NCBI RefSeq assembly: GCF_009796825.1 | Contig: NZ_CP047030.1 | Coordinates: 1,649,501 to 1,713,500 of the forward strand | DNA length: 64,000 nucleotides | Source: Algibacter sp. L3A6 | GTDB lineage: Bacteria; Bacteroidota; Bacteroidia; Flavobacteriales; Flavobacteriaceae | Direction: 5' to 3' | Shown here: positions 35,733 through 44,718 of the stretch, in pieces | How positions within the stretch are numbered: position 1 is the stretch's first letter | Layout of the letters: the number at the start of each line of letters is the position of its first letter | Translations under genes and position numbers: made by a program | The notes under the pieces: model-generated | The model's input: the letters and a program-made list of their open reading frames with translations, nothing else | Databases searched by the model: none | What the model was told of the DNA's origin: nothing

Positions 35733-37073
35733 TTAGAACGTTCCAATAAAGTGGCTTCCTTCTACATTAACTAATTCAGCACCTTTTGTTACAACACCAG
35801 TTTCGGTATCTACAACATATATGTTTCCATTTTGTCCAACAGGAGCTTGAGTTAAGTATATTTCTGTTCCATCCACTACAAAACCTTGGTATTGGAATAA
35901 GTAGAAATCTTCGTGATATGGAATGTCTTCAATTTTTTGAGCTGTTTTAGCATTTAAATCAACAAGAGCAAAAAAACCTTGGGCTCCAGCAACACCTTCG
36001 GCAGAACCATCATGATGATAAGCTACCACTGCTTTTCCGTTAGAGGCCGGTCTCCATGCTAGAATATAAGCACCTTCAACACCTAAAGCTTCATCTAAAT
36101 TAAAATCATAAGAATCGTCATAAGTATTATCTGCATTAATTTTTAAAATATGAGAACCTTCTGGGTCACTTTGGTTAGCTTGATAAACACTTCCGTCATA
36201 AAGAAAAGCATTAATACTACGGTATCCGTTAGTATTTCCGTGTCCTACAGTTGATGTAATTACAGTTGGATTTAAAAGTGATGGATAATCTAATACAATC
36301 GTTTTAGATCCTAAAATTTCATAATCACTATCGCCTTCAGTAGTGGCAGGGTCAACTTTACTTAAACGTGCACCAATATATAATTTATCGCCAGCAGCAT
36401 TTAAAGTTGGCATATCAATTCTAGAAATATAGTAACCTAGAGCTTCTTCTTCAGCTGTTAAAGGCACATCGTGCTCTTGGAAGTTGTTTATTAGCGAGTT
36501 TTCTAAATCTAAAGTTACTACACCAATAGTAGCATTAGTTCTTGTGTAATTTCCATCAGCATCAGCTTCATGTTCCGTAGAAACATAAACAGCAGAACCT
36601 GTTTGGTCTCCATCGAATAATTTAATCCACCTTGGAGCTGTTCCTACGTAAGGTGCAATACTGATTTCTGTTCCTGTTTGTGTAAAGGTTTGTCCGCCTT
36701 CTACAAGATATTTGGTATAGTTACCACCAGTATCACCAGCGTAGCTAATATTGAAAATAGTACTACCATCTTCAGATGATTGTAAACGAGCCGTTCTGTT
36801 TGATGGTGCAATAAATCCGTTTTCAAAAGCTTCAATAGATACTGTTGGGTCTTTAGCATCTTCACTACTAACAGAGTAAATTAGAGTACCGCCATTACCA
36901 TCGCCAGGTTCTTCACCCATTCTAGCGGCTGCGACGGTTATCCATCTACTTCCTTCTTCAATTTCTTCATCTATAACTTCTTTTGGAGAATCGTCATCAC
37001 TACAGCTAAAGGCTAGTAATAAAACACTAAATAGCAAGGCTAAGGTTTTAAGGTTTAAAATTTGTTTTTTCAT
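35733..37073 (-). CDS. DUF4374 surface lipoprotein (XusB-like)
   Basis: Lipoprotein of 446 residues (lipobox LAFSC, Cys24, then SDDD, a surface-export-like signal). The body has the repeating strand pattern of a beta-propeller and matches my knowledge of the DUF4374 family (RWITVAAARMGE.PG). Members of this family sit beside TonB-dependent receptors. The best studied, Bacteroides thetaiotaomicron XusB, captures siderophores made by other bacteria. Here it follows the receptor gene by 14 bases on the same strand, so the two form an operon. The third Xus component, a PepSY-type inner-membrane protein, is not next to it. Function by analogy only. Confidence 0.75.
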   Translation of the reverse strand: MKKQILNLKTLALLFSVLLLAFSCSDDDSPKEVIDEEIEEGSRWITVAAARMGEEPGDGNGGTLIYSVSSEDAKDPTVSIEAFENGFIAPSNRTARLQSSEDGSTIFNISYAGDTGGNYTKYLVEGGQTFTQTGTEISIAPYVGTAPRWIKLFDGDQTGSAVYVSTEHEADADGNYTRTNATIGVVTLDLENSLINNFQEHDVPLTAEEEALGYYISRIDMPTLNAAGDKLYIGARLSKVDPATTEGDSDYEILGSKTIVLDYPSLLNPTVITSTVGHGNTNGYRSINAFLYDGSVYQANQSDPEGSHILKINADNTYDDSYDFNLDEALGVEGAYILAWRPASNGKAVVAYHHDGSAEGVAGAQGFFALVDLNAKTAQKIEDIPYHEDFYLFQYQGFVVDGTEIYLTQAPVGQNGNIYVVDTETGVVTKGAELVNVEGSHFIGTF

Positions 37074-37087
37074 GTTTTTAGAGTTAA

Positions 37088-39514
37088 TTAAAATTTATTG
37101 ATTGTATAATTCAGTTTAAGATAAAAAGCACGTCCTGGTTTTTGTACCGAAAGGTTGTCGTAAACGGGTTCGTCGAAAATGTTTTTAATATCGAAGCTCA
37201 TCGCTAATCTTCTATTAGGAAATGAGTAGGTAAGGCCTAAATCATGAACTAATTGTTCGGGTACTTTAAAGAAATCGTCACCAACGGTATTAGAACCTTG
37301 AGACACTAAGTATGAAAACTCGTCTGTGAAATACACGGAGTAGAAAAGGTTTAATAAAGATTTTTTCTGAATAAGTTCTTTGAATGAATATCTTAAACTA
37401 CCATTCATTGTGAAAAATGGCGTGTTCGGAATGTCGAATTCTGTTCCGTTGGTAGTTTCGCTTGTTAAATCGAAACGAGATACATTAAAATTAAAACCTA
37501 AGTTTTTATTGTACGTGTAGTTAAGCTGTGCATCTATACCTTTAGATTTTGCATTACCCTGATTAACATATAGAATTAATTCATCATCTACGTTTAAAGA
37601 TGTTTCTATAGGTAATCCAATTCTATCTTTTATATCTCTTATAAAAGCATTGGTCGAAATGGTAAAAGCATGTTTTTTTATTTTGAATCTACCAAATCTA
37701 AAACCCAAGTTGAAATTGTTGCTAACCTCTGGGTTTAAGCTTGGGTTTGCAATAACATTATCTCCATCATTACCAAAAACTTCGGTTTCGTTAGGTAATC
37801 TTATCGCTTTTTCTGCCGATGTTAATAAGCTAACTGTAGGTGTAATGGCATAAGAGGCGGCAAAACCAAAACCTTCGTATTTGTTGTTGGCTTTTACCGT
37901 TTCATCAACTACGGTATCATTTCCTTCACTATCTGTTGCAATGGCAGGATCGATACTCAAAGTTTTTTGGCTATAGTGTTTACCAAATATGCTCGTTTTT
38001 AATTGGTTGTTAATAGCAGATAACTCGTAGGTTAAAGCAAAAATATTTTTATATAAATCTCTAGTACCCATGAAGGTGTTTTCTAAAACCGTCCTTAAGG
38101 CATCGCTATCTTCTCTTTCAATACCGGAGTATGCATGGTTGAATAGTACTTTATGATGCTCGTTTATGGTATAAGATAAACCGGTTCTCACAGCAGCGAC
38201 GTTTCTTTCTATTTTAGCAAGAGTTGGTCCGCCTTCTTGTTGAGAGCCCCAAGTATATTCGTATTCGTCTCCTCTAAAATCTACGGCTCTTTCGCCATTC
38301 CAACTGTATGCAGCAGCGACGGTATCATTTACAGTTCGGTTTCGTTTACCGTACAAAGCATTTATATTGACATCAAAACCTTCTGTAAAAAGGTCTCCCT
38401 TTTTGTAAATTAAATTACCTAGCAAAGCATTGGACTCTAAAAAACGATCTTTGTATGGTGTAATAGTCATAAAAGCGCCGTGTTGAACTTCTTTATAGTC
38501 ATCTGAACTTGTAACTCCAACAAAAAATTGATCGGCCCATTTTACGTTTGTAAAACCAATTTGTGCCATGCCACCTGTAGACCTGTAGGCATCATTAAAT
38601 CGTCTTGCAGTAATTGGGGTTTGTGCACCACCTAAACCAGTAACAACCACGCTTCGCCCTGAAACTTTATAATCATTATCAGAATAATTATGAAACACCG
38701 ACGCCTTAACCGTAAAACCAGATTTTTCGAATCTATATAAGCCGTTTACGTTGGTTTGAAATGTATTAAACGATCCGTAAGAAGCTGAAGCATTTAAGTA
38801 ATTTTTAGTTGAATTATGAAGTACTATATTAATGGCACCACCCAAAGCATCGTCTGCTAAATGCCCAGGGACAACACCTTTGTAAACCTCTATGTTTTTT
38901 ATCATTGAGGCCGGAATACTGTTTAAACTATAAGAAGAACCATACATAGTGATTGGAACACCATCAATAAAAATTCTAACAGAACTACCCGATAAGCCGT
39001 TTAAACTATATTCTACATTGGAACCTAAACCACCATTCTGACGAATTTTTACACCAGCAGTAGTGTTTAGTAAATCGTTTGTTTGAATATTTCTAATACT
39101 AGCTTCCTTTGTTTTAATAACATTTACAGCAAAGCCTTTATCTTCAATCTGTCTTTTAAGGGTTTTACCTGCAATTTGTATTTCTTTTAAATCTTGATGT
39201 GAGGCAAAAGTTAATGTAACATCAACGTTTTTTTCTGGAGTATTTATGGTAATATCAATAGTTTTAACTTTAGCATCTAATGAATGAAACTGAAGTGTAT
39301 AATTTCCGTAAGGAATATTTTCAAAGTAAAAATCACCATTAATATCAGAGTTTGCTTCCTTTTGAAAACTAGAACCCTTTAAAATAATATAGGCTCCTGA
39401 AACAGGTTCGTTGCTGTCAAATTTAACTGTACCATATAGATCTCCCTCTTGACTGAAAGCAAAAAGGCTAAAGAAAAACAATAAGAAAGTTGAAAATGTT
39501 TTTACTGATGGCAT
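37088..39514 (-). CDS. TonB-dependent receptor (XusA-like, probable siderophore uptake)
   Basis: Outer-membrane receptor of 808 residues. A signal peptide (about 1-22), a carboxypeptidase-regulatory-like domain (about 25-105), the plug (about 115-235, with GVKIRQNGGLG, IFIDGVP and GGAINIVLH) and the barrel follow in order, with a C-terminal YLKLNYTINKF. It is shorter than the SusC at 5296, has no SusD partner, and is paired with a DUF4374 lipoprotein. That points to iron or siderophore rather than glycan uptake. A consensus promoter and a 10-base-arm palindrome lie directly before its start codon, as expected for a regulated iron gene. Confidence 0.85.
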   Translation of the reverse strand: MPSVKTFSTFLLFFFSLFAFSQEGDLYGTVKFDSNEPVSGAYIILKGSSFQKEANSDINGDFYFENIPYGNYTLQFHSLDAKVKTIDITINTPEKNVDVTLTFASHQDLKEIQIAGKTLKRQIEDKGFAVNVIKTKEASIRNIQTNDLLNTTAGVKIRQNGGLGSNVEYSLNGLSGSSVRIFIDGVPITMYGSSYSLNSIPASMIKNIEVYKGVVPGHLADDALGGAINIVLHNSTKNYLNASASYGSFNTFQTNVNGLYRFEKSGFTVKASVFHNYSDNDYKVSGRSVVVTGLGGAQTPITARRFNDAYRSTGGMAQIGFTNVKWADQFFVGVTSSDDYKEVQHGAFMTITPYKDRFLESNALLGNLIYKKGDLFTEGFDVNINALYGKRNRTVNDTVAAAYSWNGERAVDFRGDEYEYTWGSQQEGGPTLAKIERNVAAVRTGLSYTINEHHKVLFNHAYSGIEREDSDALRTVLENTFMGTRDLYKNIFALTYELSAINNQLKTSIFGKHYSQKTLSIDPAIATDSEGNDTVVDETVKANNKYEGFGFAASYAITPTVSLLTSAEKAIRLPNETEVFGNDGDNVIANPSLNPEVSNNFNLGFRFGRFKIKKHAFTISTNAFIRDIKDRIGLPIETSLNVDDELILYVNQGNAKSKGIDAQLNYTYNKNLGFNFNVSRFDLTSETTNGTEFDIPNTPFFTMNGSLRYSFKELIQKKSLLNLFYSVYFTDEFSYLVSQGSNTVGDDFFKVPEQLVHDLGLTYSFPNRRLAMSFDIKNIFDEPVYDNLSVQKPGRAFYLKLNYTINKF

Positions 39515-39539
39515 GAGTAATTTTTTTACAAAATTACTC
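39515..39539. promoter_or_regulatory. Palindromic operator candidate before the XusA-like gene
   Basis: GAGTAATTTT (39515-39524) and its exact complement AAAATTACTC (39530-39539), 5 bases apart. It directly abuts the start codon and overlaps the -7 box. A dimeric repressor bound here would block transcription. It could also fold in the mRNA. Confidence 0.55.
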
Positions 39540-39559
39540 TTATTTGTATTCAGTCCAAA
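39529..39559 (-). promoter_or_regulatory. Promoter of the XusA/XusB-like operon
   Basis: Minus strand TTTG (39559-39556), 19 bases, TAATTTTG (39536-39529), a perfect consensus. The leader would be only about 10 bases. Confidence 0.8.
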
Positions 39560-39791
39560 TAAACATAGTGGATTTGATGATAATTTAATGCAAAGGTGGA
39601 TTTACTTTTTATTTGCAAGAAATTTTAAACTCTCATTAAGAATATTCAAATTTTTTATGTCTATTTTTAATTATTCTAAATAGTGATATGTCCTAGATTT
39701 ATACAATTAGATGAGTAAATAAGCAAAAAAATGGTTAGAAGTTGTTAAATAAAGTTAAGTTTTGGTGATTTTTAATAAATATCTTAAACTT

Positions 39792-40889
39792 TTAAAATCC
39801 AAATTTTAGCTGTGCGCTAACACTTTTTGGTTCTGGTGCTTTTTTAGTATCTGTATTTAAATTGGAAAGAGAAATGCCTAGTAATCTCACCGAATTACTC
39901 ATTTTTTCTTGATAAAGTAAATCTTTTGCCGTTTCTAGAATAATGTTTTTATCACTTATAAAATAGGGAAGTGTTTTGCTTCGTGTTTGTAAACTAAAAT
40001 CGCTGTACTTTATTTTTAAAGTTACTGTTTTGCCTGCAACTTTACTTTTCAATAAGCGTTTGGTAACTTCTTCAGAAATCTGTTCTAATTTCTCCATCAT
40101 AAAAACTTCCGAAGATAAATTTTCACTAAAAGTACGTTCGGCGGCTAAGCTTTTCCTAATCCTGTTTGGCTTCACTTCACTAGTATGTATACCGCGAACC
40201 ACGTTGTAATAATAGCTACCCGATTTTCCAAAGTGCTCCTCTAGAAATTCTATAGATTTCTGTTTTAAATCCATGCCTGTAAAAATGCCTTTTTGATACA
40301 TTTTTTCGGCAGTAACCTTACCAACACCATAAAATTTTCTAATATCTAGCGTTTCTAAAAACGGAATAACCTCTTCTGGATTTACTGTTTTTTGTCCGTT
40401 AGGTTTATTGTAATCGCTGGCAATTTTGGCGATAAATTTATTAATGGAAATTCCTGCGGAAGCTGTTAAACCTACTTCATTAAAAATACGTGTTCTAATT
40501 TCTTCGGCAATCATGGAGGCGCTCGGGTTACCTTTTTTATTTTGGGTAACATCAAGGTAAGCTTCATCTAAAGAAAGCGGTTCTACCAAATCTGTATAGT
40601 CTAGAAATATTTTTCTAATCTTTTTAGATATAGAGATATAGCGTTCAAAATCGGTTTTTACAAAAATTAATTCCGGACAAAGCTTAATCGCTAAGTTTCC
40701 AGACATGGCACTTTTTACACCAAATTTTCTGGCTTCGTAACTGGCAGCACTAATTACGCCACGCCTGCCGCTTCCGCCAACAGCAATGGCTTTACCAATT
40801 AATTCAGGATTATCCAATTGCGCAACAGACGCATAAAAGGCGTCCATATCCACATGAATAATTTTTCTTATTGGTAAATCGGTTAACAT
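39792..40889 (-). CDS. dinB: DNA polymerase IV (DinB, Y family)
   Basis: Translesion DNA polymerase of 365 residues. Catalytic acids are in place: Asp14 in HVDMDAFYASV, and Asp108-Glu109 in SLDEAYLDV. The steric region YEARKFGVKSAM, the helix-hairpin-helix part FYGVGKVTAEKM and the little-finger domain follow. The C-terminus lacks an obvious QLxLF clamp motif, although SAQLKFGF may serve as one. It stands alone, with no SOS box I can recognise. Confidence 0.95.
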   Translation of the reverse strand: MLTDLPIRKIIHVDMDAFYASVAQLDNPELIGKAIAVGGSGRRGVISAASYEARKFGVKSAMSGNLAIKLCPELIFVKTDFERYISISKKIRKIFLDYTDLVEPLSLDEAYLDVTQNKKGNPSASMIAEEIRTRIFNEVGLTASAGISINKFIAKIASDYNKPNGQKTVNPEEVIPFLETLDIRKFYGVGKVTAEKMYQKGIFTGMDLKQKSIEFLEEHFGKSGSYYYNVVRGIHTSEVKPNRIRKSLAAERTFSENLSSEVFMMEKLEQISEEVTKRLLKSKVAGKTVTLKIKYSDFSLQTRSKTLPYFISDKNIILETAKDLLYQEKMSNSVRLLGISLSNLNTDTKKAPEPKSVSAQLKFGF

Positions 40890-40952
40890 AGCGTAAATTT
40901 ATCAATTCATATTTAAGGGCAATTCCTAAACTCAATATTTTTAAAATATTTT

Positions 40953-40965
40953 CGCTTTCGCGGAA
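40953..40965 (+). repeat. 13-base word CGCTTTCGCGGAA, copy 2
   Basis: Intergenic, ending 6 bases before the CYTH start codon. Identical to the copies at 17479 (minus strand) and 63121. Confidence 0.6.
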
Positions 40966-40971
40966 TTTTCT

Positions 40972-41445
40972 ATGATAGAAATAGAACGTAAATTTTTAGT
41001 AAAATCTGAAGCTTTTAAAGATGAAGCTTTTAAGCAAACCCGAATTAGTCAAGGGTTTTTAAATACCGATAAAGCACGTACGGTTAGAGTTAGGCTAAAA
41101 GGGGAGCAAGGCTTTATTACTATTAAAGGCGCAAGTTCTGAGAGTGGGTTATCTCGTTTTGAATGGGAAAAAGAAATCCCTAAGCAAGAAGCCGAAGCTT
41201 TATTAGAATTATGTGAGCCTTCTATTATTGATAAAACTCGTTATGAAATAAAATTAGGACAGCATATTTATGAAGTCGATGAGTTTTATGGCGATAATTT
41301 TGGGTTAATTGTTGCCGAAATCGAACTAAATACCGAAACTGAAACGTATATAAAACCCGATTGGTTGGGTAATGAAGTTACAGGAGATGTGAAATATTAC
41401 AATTCGCAGTTAAGTAAAAAACCTTTTAAATCTTGGATTAAATAA
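40972..41445 (+). CDS. CYTH domain protein (triphosphate tunnel enzyme family)
   Basis: Protein of 157 residues with the CYTH hallmark ExExK at Glu3-Glu5-Lys7 (MIEIERKFLV). The following GFLN, RVRLKGEQGFITIKG, TRYEIKLGQHIYEVDEF and VAEIEL segments build the triphosphate-binding tunnel. Bacterial relatives act mostly as tripolyphosphatases, less often as adenylate cyclases; the substrate here is unknown. Cytoplasmic. It is followed after 17 bases by a lipoprotein gene on the same strand. Confidence 0.9.
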   Translation: MIEIERKFLVKSEAFKDEAFKQTRISQGFLNTDKARTVRVRLKGEQGFITIKGASSESGLSRFEWEKEIPKQEAEALLELCEPSIIDKTRYEIKLGQHIYEVDEFYGDNFGLIVAEIELNTETETYIKPDWLGNEVTGDVKYYNSQLSKKPFKSWIK

Positions 41446-41462
41446 CTAAATATTTATTTGTT

Positions 41463-41996
41463 ATGAAAAAATTAATACTACCATTTTTATGCATTTTATT
41501 GTTAGTATCGTGTAAAAATGAGACAAAGCAAGGAGCTTCTAACAATGAGGAATCAGGAAAAACTACAGATACTATTATAGTTGAAGTGCCAGTAGAGCCT
41601 GTTAAAAAAACATTGAAAGAAATAAAAGACGAGTTAACCGCTAAGGGTTTTAAAACTTATGTGCATGTTAATGAAGCAACAAAAGACACTGTGTTAATGC
41701 AGCAATATTTTATGGCCTTTTTAAAAAAGAGCGCTATTAAAATGCAAAACGAAGAAGAGAGTGAGCGTTTACAAAAATTACATCTAGAGCATTTATCAAA
41801 AATGTACGAGTTAGGTTATGCAGATATTTCGGGACCTTTTGGTGACGATGGAGATATTAGTGGTATAACCATATATAATGTGCCAACTTTAAAAATGGCC
41901 GATAGTTTAGCTAAAGCCGACCCAATGGTTGAGGCCGAACGTTTAGAAATAGAAATACATCCATGGTGGGTAGCAAAAGGCGTTGGTTTAAGATAA
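41463..41996 (+). CDS. Hypothetical lipoprotein
   Basis: Lipoprotein of 177 residues (leader MKKLILPFLCILLLVSC, Cys17), then a charged, Thr/Glu-rich linker (about 18-50). A small folded domain follows with a helix MYELGYADISGPFGDDGDISGITIYNVPTL and SLAKADPMVEAERLEIEIHPWWVAKG. That last stretch resembles YciI-like ferredoxin-fold proteins (ADPxVxAGxxxxEIxPW), so a YciI-like fold anchored to a membrane is possible. The family was not recognised with certainty. It overlaps the next gene by 34 bases. Confidence 0.7.
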   Translation: MKKLILPFLCILLLVSCKNETKQGASNNEESGKTTDTIIVEVPVEPVKKTLKEIKDELTAKGFKTYVHVNEATKDTVLMQQYFMAFLKKSAIKMQNEEESERLQKLHLEHLSKMYELGYADISGPFGDDGDISGITIYNVPTLKMADSLAKADPMVEAERLEIEIHPWWVAKGVGLR

Positions 41997-42868
41997 TACT
42001 TAAGGTTTTAAGTACGGGCATATTTATAGTAAACCTAATATGTGTTCTTGCTTTATTAGTACTTCATTTTTTGGTAAAAGATGCATCGTTTAAATTTGCC
42101 TATTGGTTTTATCTATTCCCTTTACCCATTATAATTACTATCGTTTTAGTGTTTTCTGTTTTCCTTGGAAAGCGTAGAAAATACAATCTTATTCTTGCTG
42201 GTGTTTTATTATTGGTATGGTTTTTTAGAAGTTTTAGCATAAGTTTTACAGAAGAAGTAAAAGATACCGATGTTGAAGTTGTATTTTGGAATGCCTCTAG
42301 AGACGATGGGTTTGAATCCGCTTTTAAAGAGAACGAATCCATCCCGGATATAATGGTTTTAAGTGAGCCGAAAAAACGTAGTTTCGATAAAATTAAAGCA
42401 AAATATCCTCAATATTATTTCTATAAATCGAACGGCGAAATTGAGATTTTTTCAAAAACACCGCTTCATATCGAAGAGGAGCAACGTTCTAAATATAGCT
42501 CTACAATAGTGAAGTTTAATTCTGCTGGTATTCAGTTTTATGCTGTAGATATGCAAGGTAGTTTTGATGTACCTAAAGCTTGGGAGTTTAAATTTGCGAA
42601 CAATATTATTCAAAATACAAGTAACACCATTGTATTAGGGGATTTTAATGCGCCTTACGAGTCTGTGTTTTTAGATCGTTTAGAGCAAAATTATAATCAC
42701 TTCTTTTCAAAAAAAGGTAATGGTTTTAGAGAAACTTGGCCTTGGAATTTCCCGTTGTTGTCTATAGATCATATTTGGGTGTCTAAAGATTTAACTATGG
42801 TAAATTCGGAAAAAATAGCCACAAGAGATTCCGATCATAGTATGATTAAAACTGTGATTAGAAAATAA
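41963..42868 (+). CDS. Membrane-anchored endonuclease/exonuclease/phosphatase family protein
   Basis: Protein of 301 residues. Three hydrophobic segments (about 10-32, 39-60, 70-85) precede a domain of the EEP fold (about 98-301). Seen in it are VEVVFWNASR, PDIMVLSEP, VLGDFNAP and SIDHIWVS, and the closing RDSDHSMI, which carries the metal-binding Asp-His. Members of this family cleave DNA, RNA or phosphoester lipids. Bacteroidota versions with an N-terminal membrane part have no assigned substrate. The start codon lies inside the preceding gene (34-base overlap), which suggests co-translation. No in-frame ATG offers a better start. Confidence 0.85.
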   Translation: MVGSKRRWFKIILKVLSTGIFIVNLICVLALLVLHFLVKDASFKFAYWFYLFPLPIIITIVLVFSVFLGKRRKYNLILAGVLLLVWFFRSFSISFTEEVKDTDVEVVFWNASRDDGFESAFKENESIPDIMVLSEPKKRSFDKIKAKYPQYYFYKSNGEIEIFSKTPLHIEEEQRSKYSSTIVKFNSAGIQFYAVDMQGSFDVPKAWEFKFANNIIQNTSNTIVLGDFNAPYESVFLDRLEQNYNHFFSKKGNGFRETWPWNFPLLSIDHIWVSKDLTMVNSEKIATRDSDHSMIKTVIRK

Positions 42869-42886
42869 GTTGTTTAAAATTAAAAC

Positions 42887-43234
42887 TCAAAGATTTCCTT
42901 TAGCAGATTCTACTGTTTTCTTAGAGTTTCCAATAAAAATAGCATCACCATTTATTATTACAGGTCTACTTAAAAACGTATAATGCTCTAAAATGTACTG
43001 CTTGTAATCGCGCTCTGTTAAGTCTTGGTTTTTTAAATCCATTTCTTTGTAAAGTTTAGCGCGTTTGCTAAAAAGGGCTTCGTAACTACCCGAAAGAGCT
43101 TGCATTTCTTCTATTTGAGCTACAGTTATAGGTTCTGTTTTAATATCTTGAAGTATATAATCGGCAGGAATATTAAGCTCTTTTAAAATTCTAATACAAG
43201 TGCTACACGTTTTTAAATAATATACTTTTTTCAT
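42887..43234 (-). CDS. ArsC/Spx/YffB-family thioredoxin-fold protein
   Basis: Protein of 115 residues with the N-terminal thioredoxin-like motif TCSTC (Cys10, Cys13), then the ArsC-family helix and the RPVIINGDAIFIGN segment typical of arsenate-reductase-like proteins. With CxxC it resembles both ArsC-like reductases and YffB. No arsenic genes lie nearby, so I do not call it an arsenate reductase. It is convergent with the EEP gene, 18 bases apart. Confidence 0.82.
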   Translation of the reverse strand: MKKVYYLKTCSTCIRILKELNIPADYILQDIKTEPITVAQIEEMQALSGSYEALFSKRAKLYKEMDLKNQDLTERDYKQYILEHYTFLSRPVIINGDAIFIGNSKKTVESAKGNL

Positions 43235-43368
43235 GACTTTTTGTTTGAAGCAAAATAACGTTAATTTTCAGTTTTAAACCAATTCATTTTAGAATTTATT
43301 AGAGAATATGCTTTAATTGTTTAGACTGTTTTTGGTTTTAGAAGTATATTTATGCAAAAATTAAAAAC

Positions 43369-43833
43369 ATGCAATTTACATTCGACGTTTTAGCTAATAT
43401 TCGTGCCATGGCACAAAAACATATTGAAAATAATACTTTAGAGGATTTAAATAAAATTCCAGAAGGATTCAATAATAATATTATTTGGAATATAGCTCAT
43501 ATGGTGGTTACTTCACAAGTTTTGGCTTATAAGCTTTCTGGCTTACCAATGGTTGTTAGTGACGAGATGATTGGTAAATACAAAAAAGATAGTAAACCAG
43601 AAGGTGATGTTACTCAAACTGAAGTTGATGAAATTAATGATTTATTAATTTCTACTATGAAGCAATTAGAAGCAGATTATAAAGCAGGTGTTTTTAAAAA
43701 TTATACTGAATATACTGTGTCTACCACAGGAAATACACTAAGAAGTATTGATGATGTATTACCGTTCGATTTAGTTCACGAAGGGATGCATTATGGTTAT
43801 ATTCTTGCCTTATCGCGCGCTGTTAAAGGCTAA
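43369..43833 (+). CDS. DinB-like (DinB_2) four-helix metal-binding protein
   Basis: Protein of 154 residues, all helical. Three histidines match the metal site of the DinB/YfiT superfamily: His44 (NIAHMVV), His137 and His141 (VHEGMHYGY). Members often act as thiol-dependent transferases or have unknown roles. It is unrelated to the DNA polymerase DinB above. Its 3' end overlaps the convergent DUF4163/DUF3298 gene by 24 bases. Confidence 0.85.
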   Translation: MQFTFDVLANIRAMAQKHIENNTLEDLNKIPEGFNNNIIWNIAHMVVTSQVLAYKLSGLPMVVSDEMIGKYKKDSKPEGDVTQTEVDEINDLLISTMKQLEADYKAGVFKNYTEYTVSTTGNTLRSIDDVLPFDLVHEGMHYGYILALSRAVKG

Positions 43834-44535
43834 GTAACTCTCAATTTCATTAAAAGGAATTTCGAATTCTATAATACCCGTTGAATATGGGGCAATTTCG
43901 TATGCGTTATAAAGTAGAACAATGCCTTCTTCGTTATAACCTATATTTTCGGGTAATTTAAAAGTATTTAATTCTGGTTCAAAAATGTCTTTGTCTTTTG
44001 TAGCTTCTTTAAAATAGGGTAACGCGATTTCTTTAAAAGCTTCAGTATCGTTTATTAGGTTTTTATTCGGAATTGTTTTTCCGGTAGTTGCATTAAAGTT
44101 TAAGAAAGAAACTTTAAGCATGCCATGTGCACCACCTGTATTCATATACGATGTTAGTGCTAAGCTGATGATTTCTGGAGAAGTAAACATAATTTCGCCA
44201 TCAATTTGAGCTTCCCAAGGTTGAGAGATTTCAGGGAAATCGGTTTGGAAGGTTTCAAACTCCTTGTTAAAGTTATTAATACCTTCTTCTATAGATTTAG
44301 CATTAATAGCATTGGGTTCTCCAAGGTGTAAATTAGTTATCACTTCTTTTTCTATTTCAGAATTAATAACGTTAGAAACTGTTTTGTTACCAACGGCTTT
44401 AGGTATGTTAACTTCAACAACATTATTGTTTTCTGTAGTGATATTTATATCTTCAAAAGTGGTGTTTACATCATCTTTACAACTGAAAAATAGAGTGAAA
44501 CAACAAATTGTAAGTAGCGTGTTTATTTTAAGCAT
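43810..44535 (-). CDS. DUF4163/DUF3298 lipoprotein (RsiV-like fold)
   Basis: Lipoprotein of 241 residues (leader ending LFFSC, Cys19). The N-terminal half (about 30-130) fits DUF4163 and the C-terminal half (about 135-235) fits DUF3298, with the conserved NTGGAHGM segment and EIAPYSTGIIEFEIP. The same pair of domains forms the outer part of Bacillus anti-sigma factor RsiV, which binds lysozyme, but here no anti-sigma domain or sigma factor is attached. Peptidoglycan-related binding is a guess. The stop overlaps the DinB-like gene by 24 bases in convergent orientation. Confidence 0.8.
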   Translation of the reverse strand: MLKINTLLTICCFTLFFSCKDDVNTTFEDINITTENNNVVEVNIPKAVGNKTVSNVINSEIEKEVITNLHLGEPNAINAKSIEEGINNFNKEFETFQTDFPEISQPWEAQIDGEIMFTSPEIISLALTSYMNTGGAHGMLKVSFLNFNATTGKTIPNKNLINDTEAFKEIALPYFKEATKDKDIFEPELNTFKLPENIGYNEEGIVLLYNAYEIAPYSTGIIEFEIPFNEIESYLAFNSAR

Positions 44536-44659
44536 GGATTGTATTATTTAGCAACATTAAAGATAATTATTGCATTTGAATAGACCATATTAAAAGCTAT
44601 TAATATTTAGAAAATCATAATAGAAAATGTTTTGTAATATGAGTGAAAGTTTGAAATGA

Positions 44660-44693
44660 AAAAAGCCTATATTTTTCGAAATATAGGCCTTTT
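44660..44693 (-). terminator. Terminator of the beta-barrel gene, with UUCG loop
   Basis: GCCTATATTT and AAATATAGGC close on TTCG on the plus strand (CGAA on the minus strand), with A/T runs outside. It begins about 26 bases after the stop codon at 44719. Confidence 0.85.
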
Positions 44694-44718
44694 TAATATT
44701 TTATAAAATTGAGTTTTA

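Noticed and set aside
42887..43234. Arsenate reductase for arsenic resistance
   Set aside because: The fold fits, but there are no ars genes nearby and the CxxC motif is shared with YffB-like proteins.
43369..43833. DNA damage-inducible polymerase, because of the family name DinB
   Set aside because: The protein is a four-helix metal-binding DinB_2 member; the true polymerase IV is at 39792-40889.
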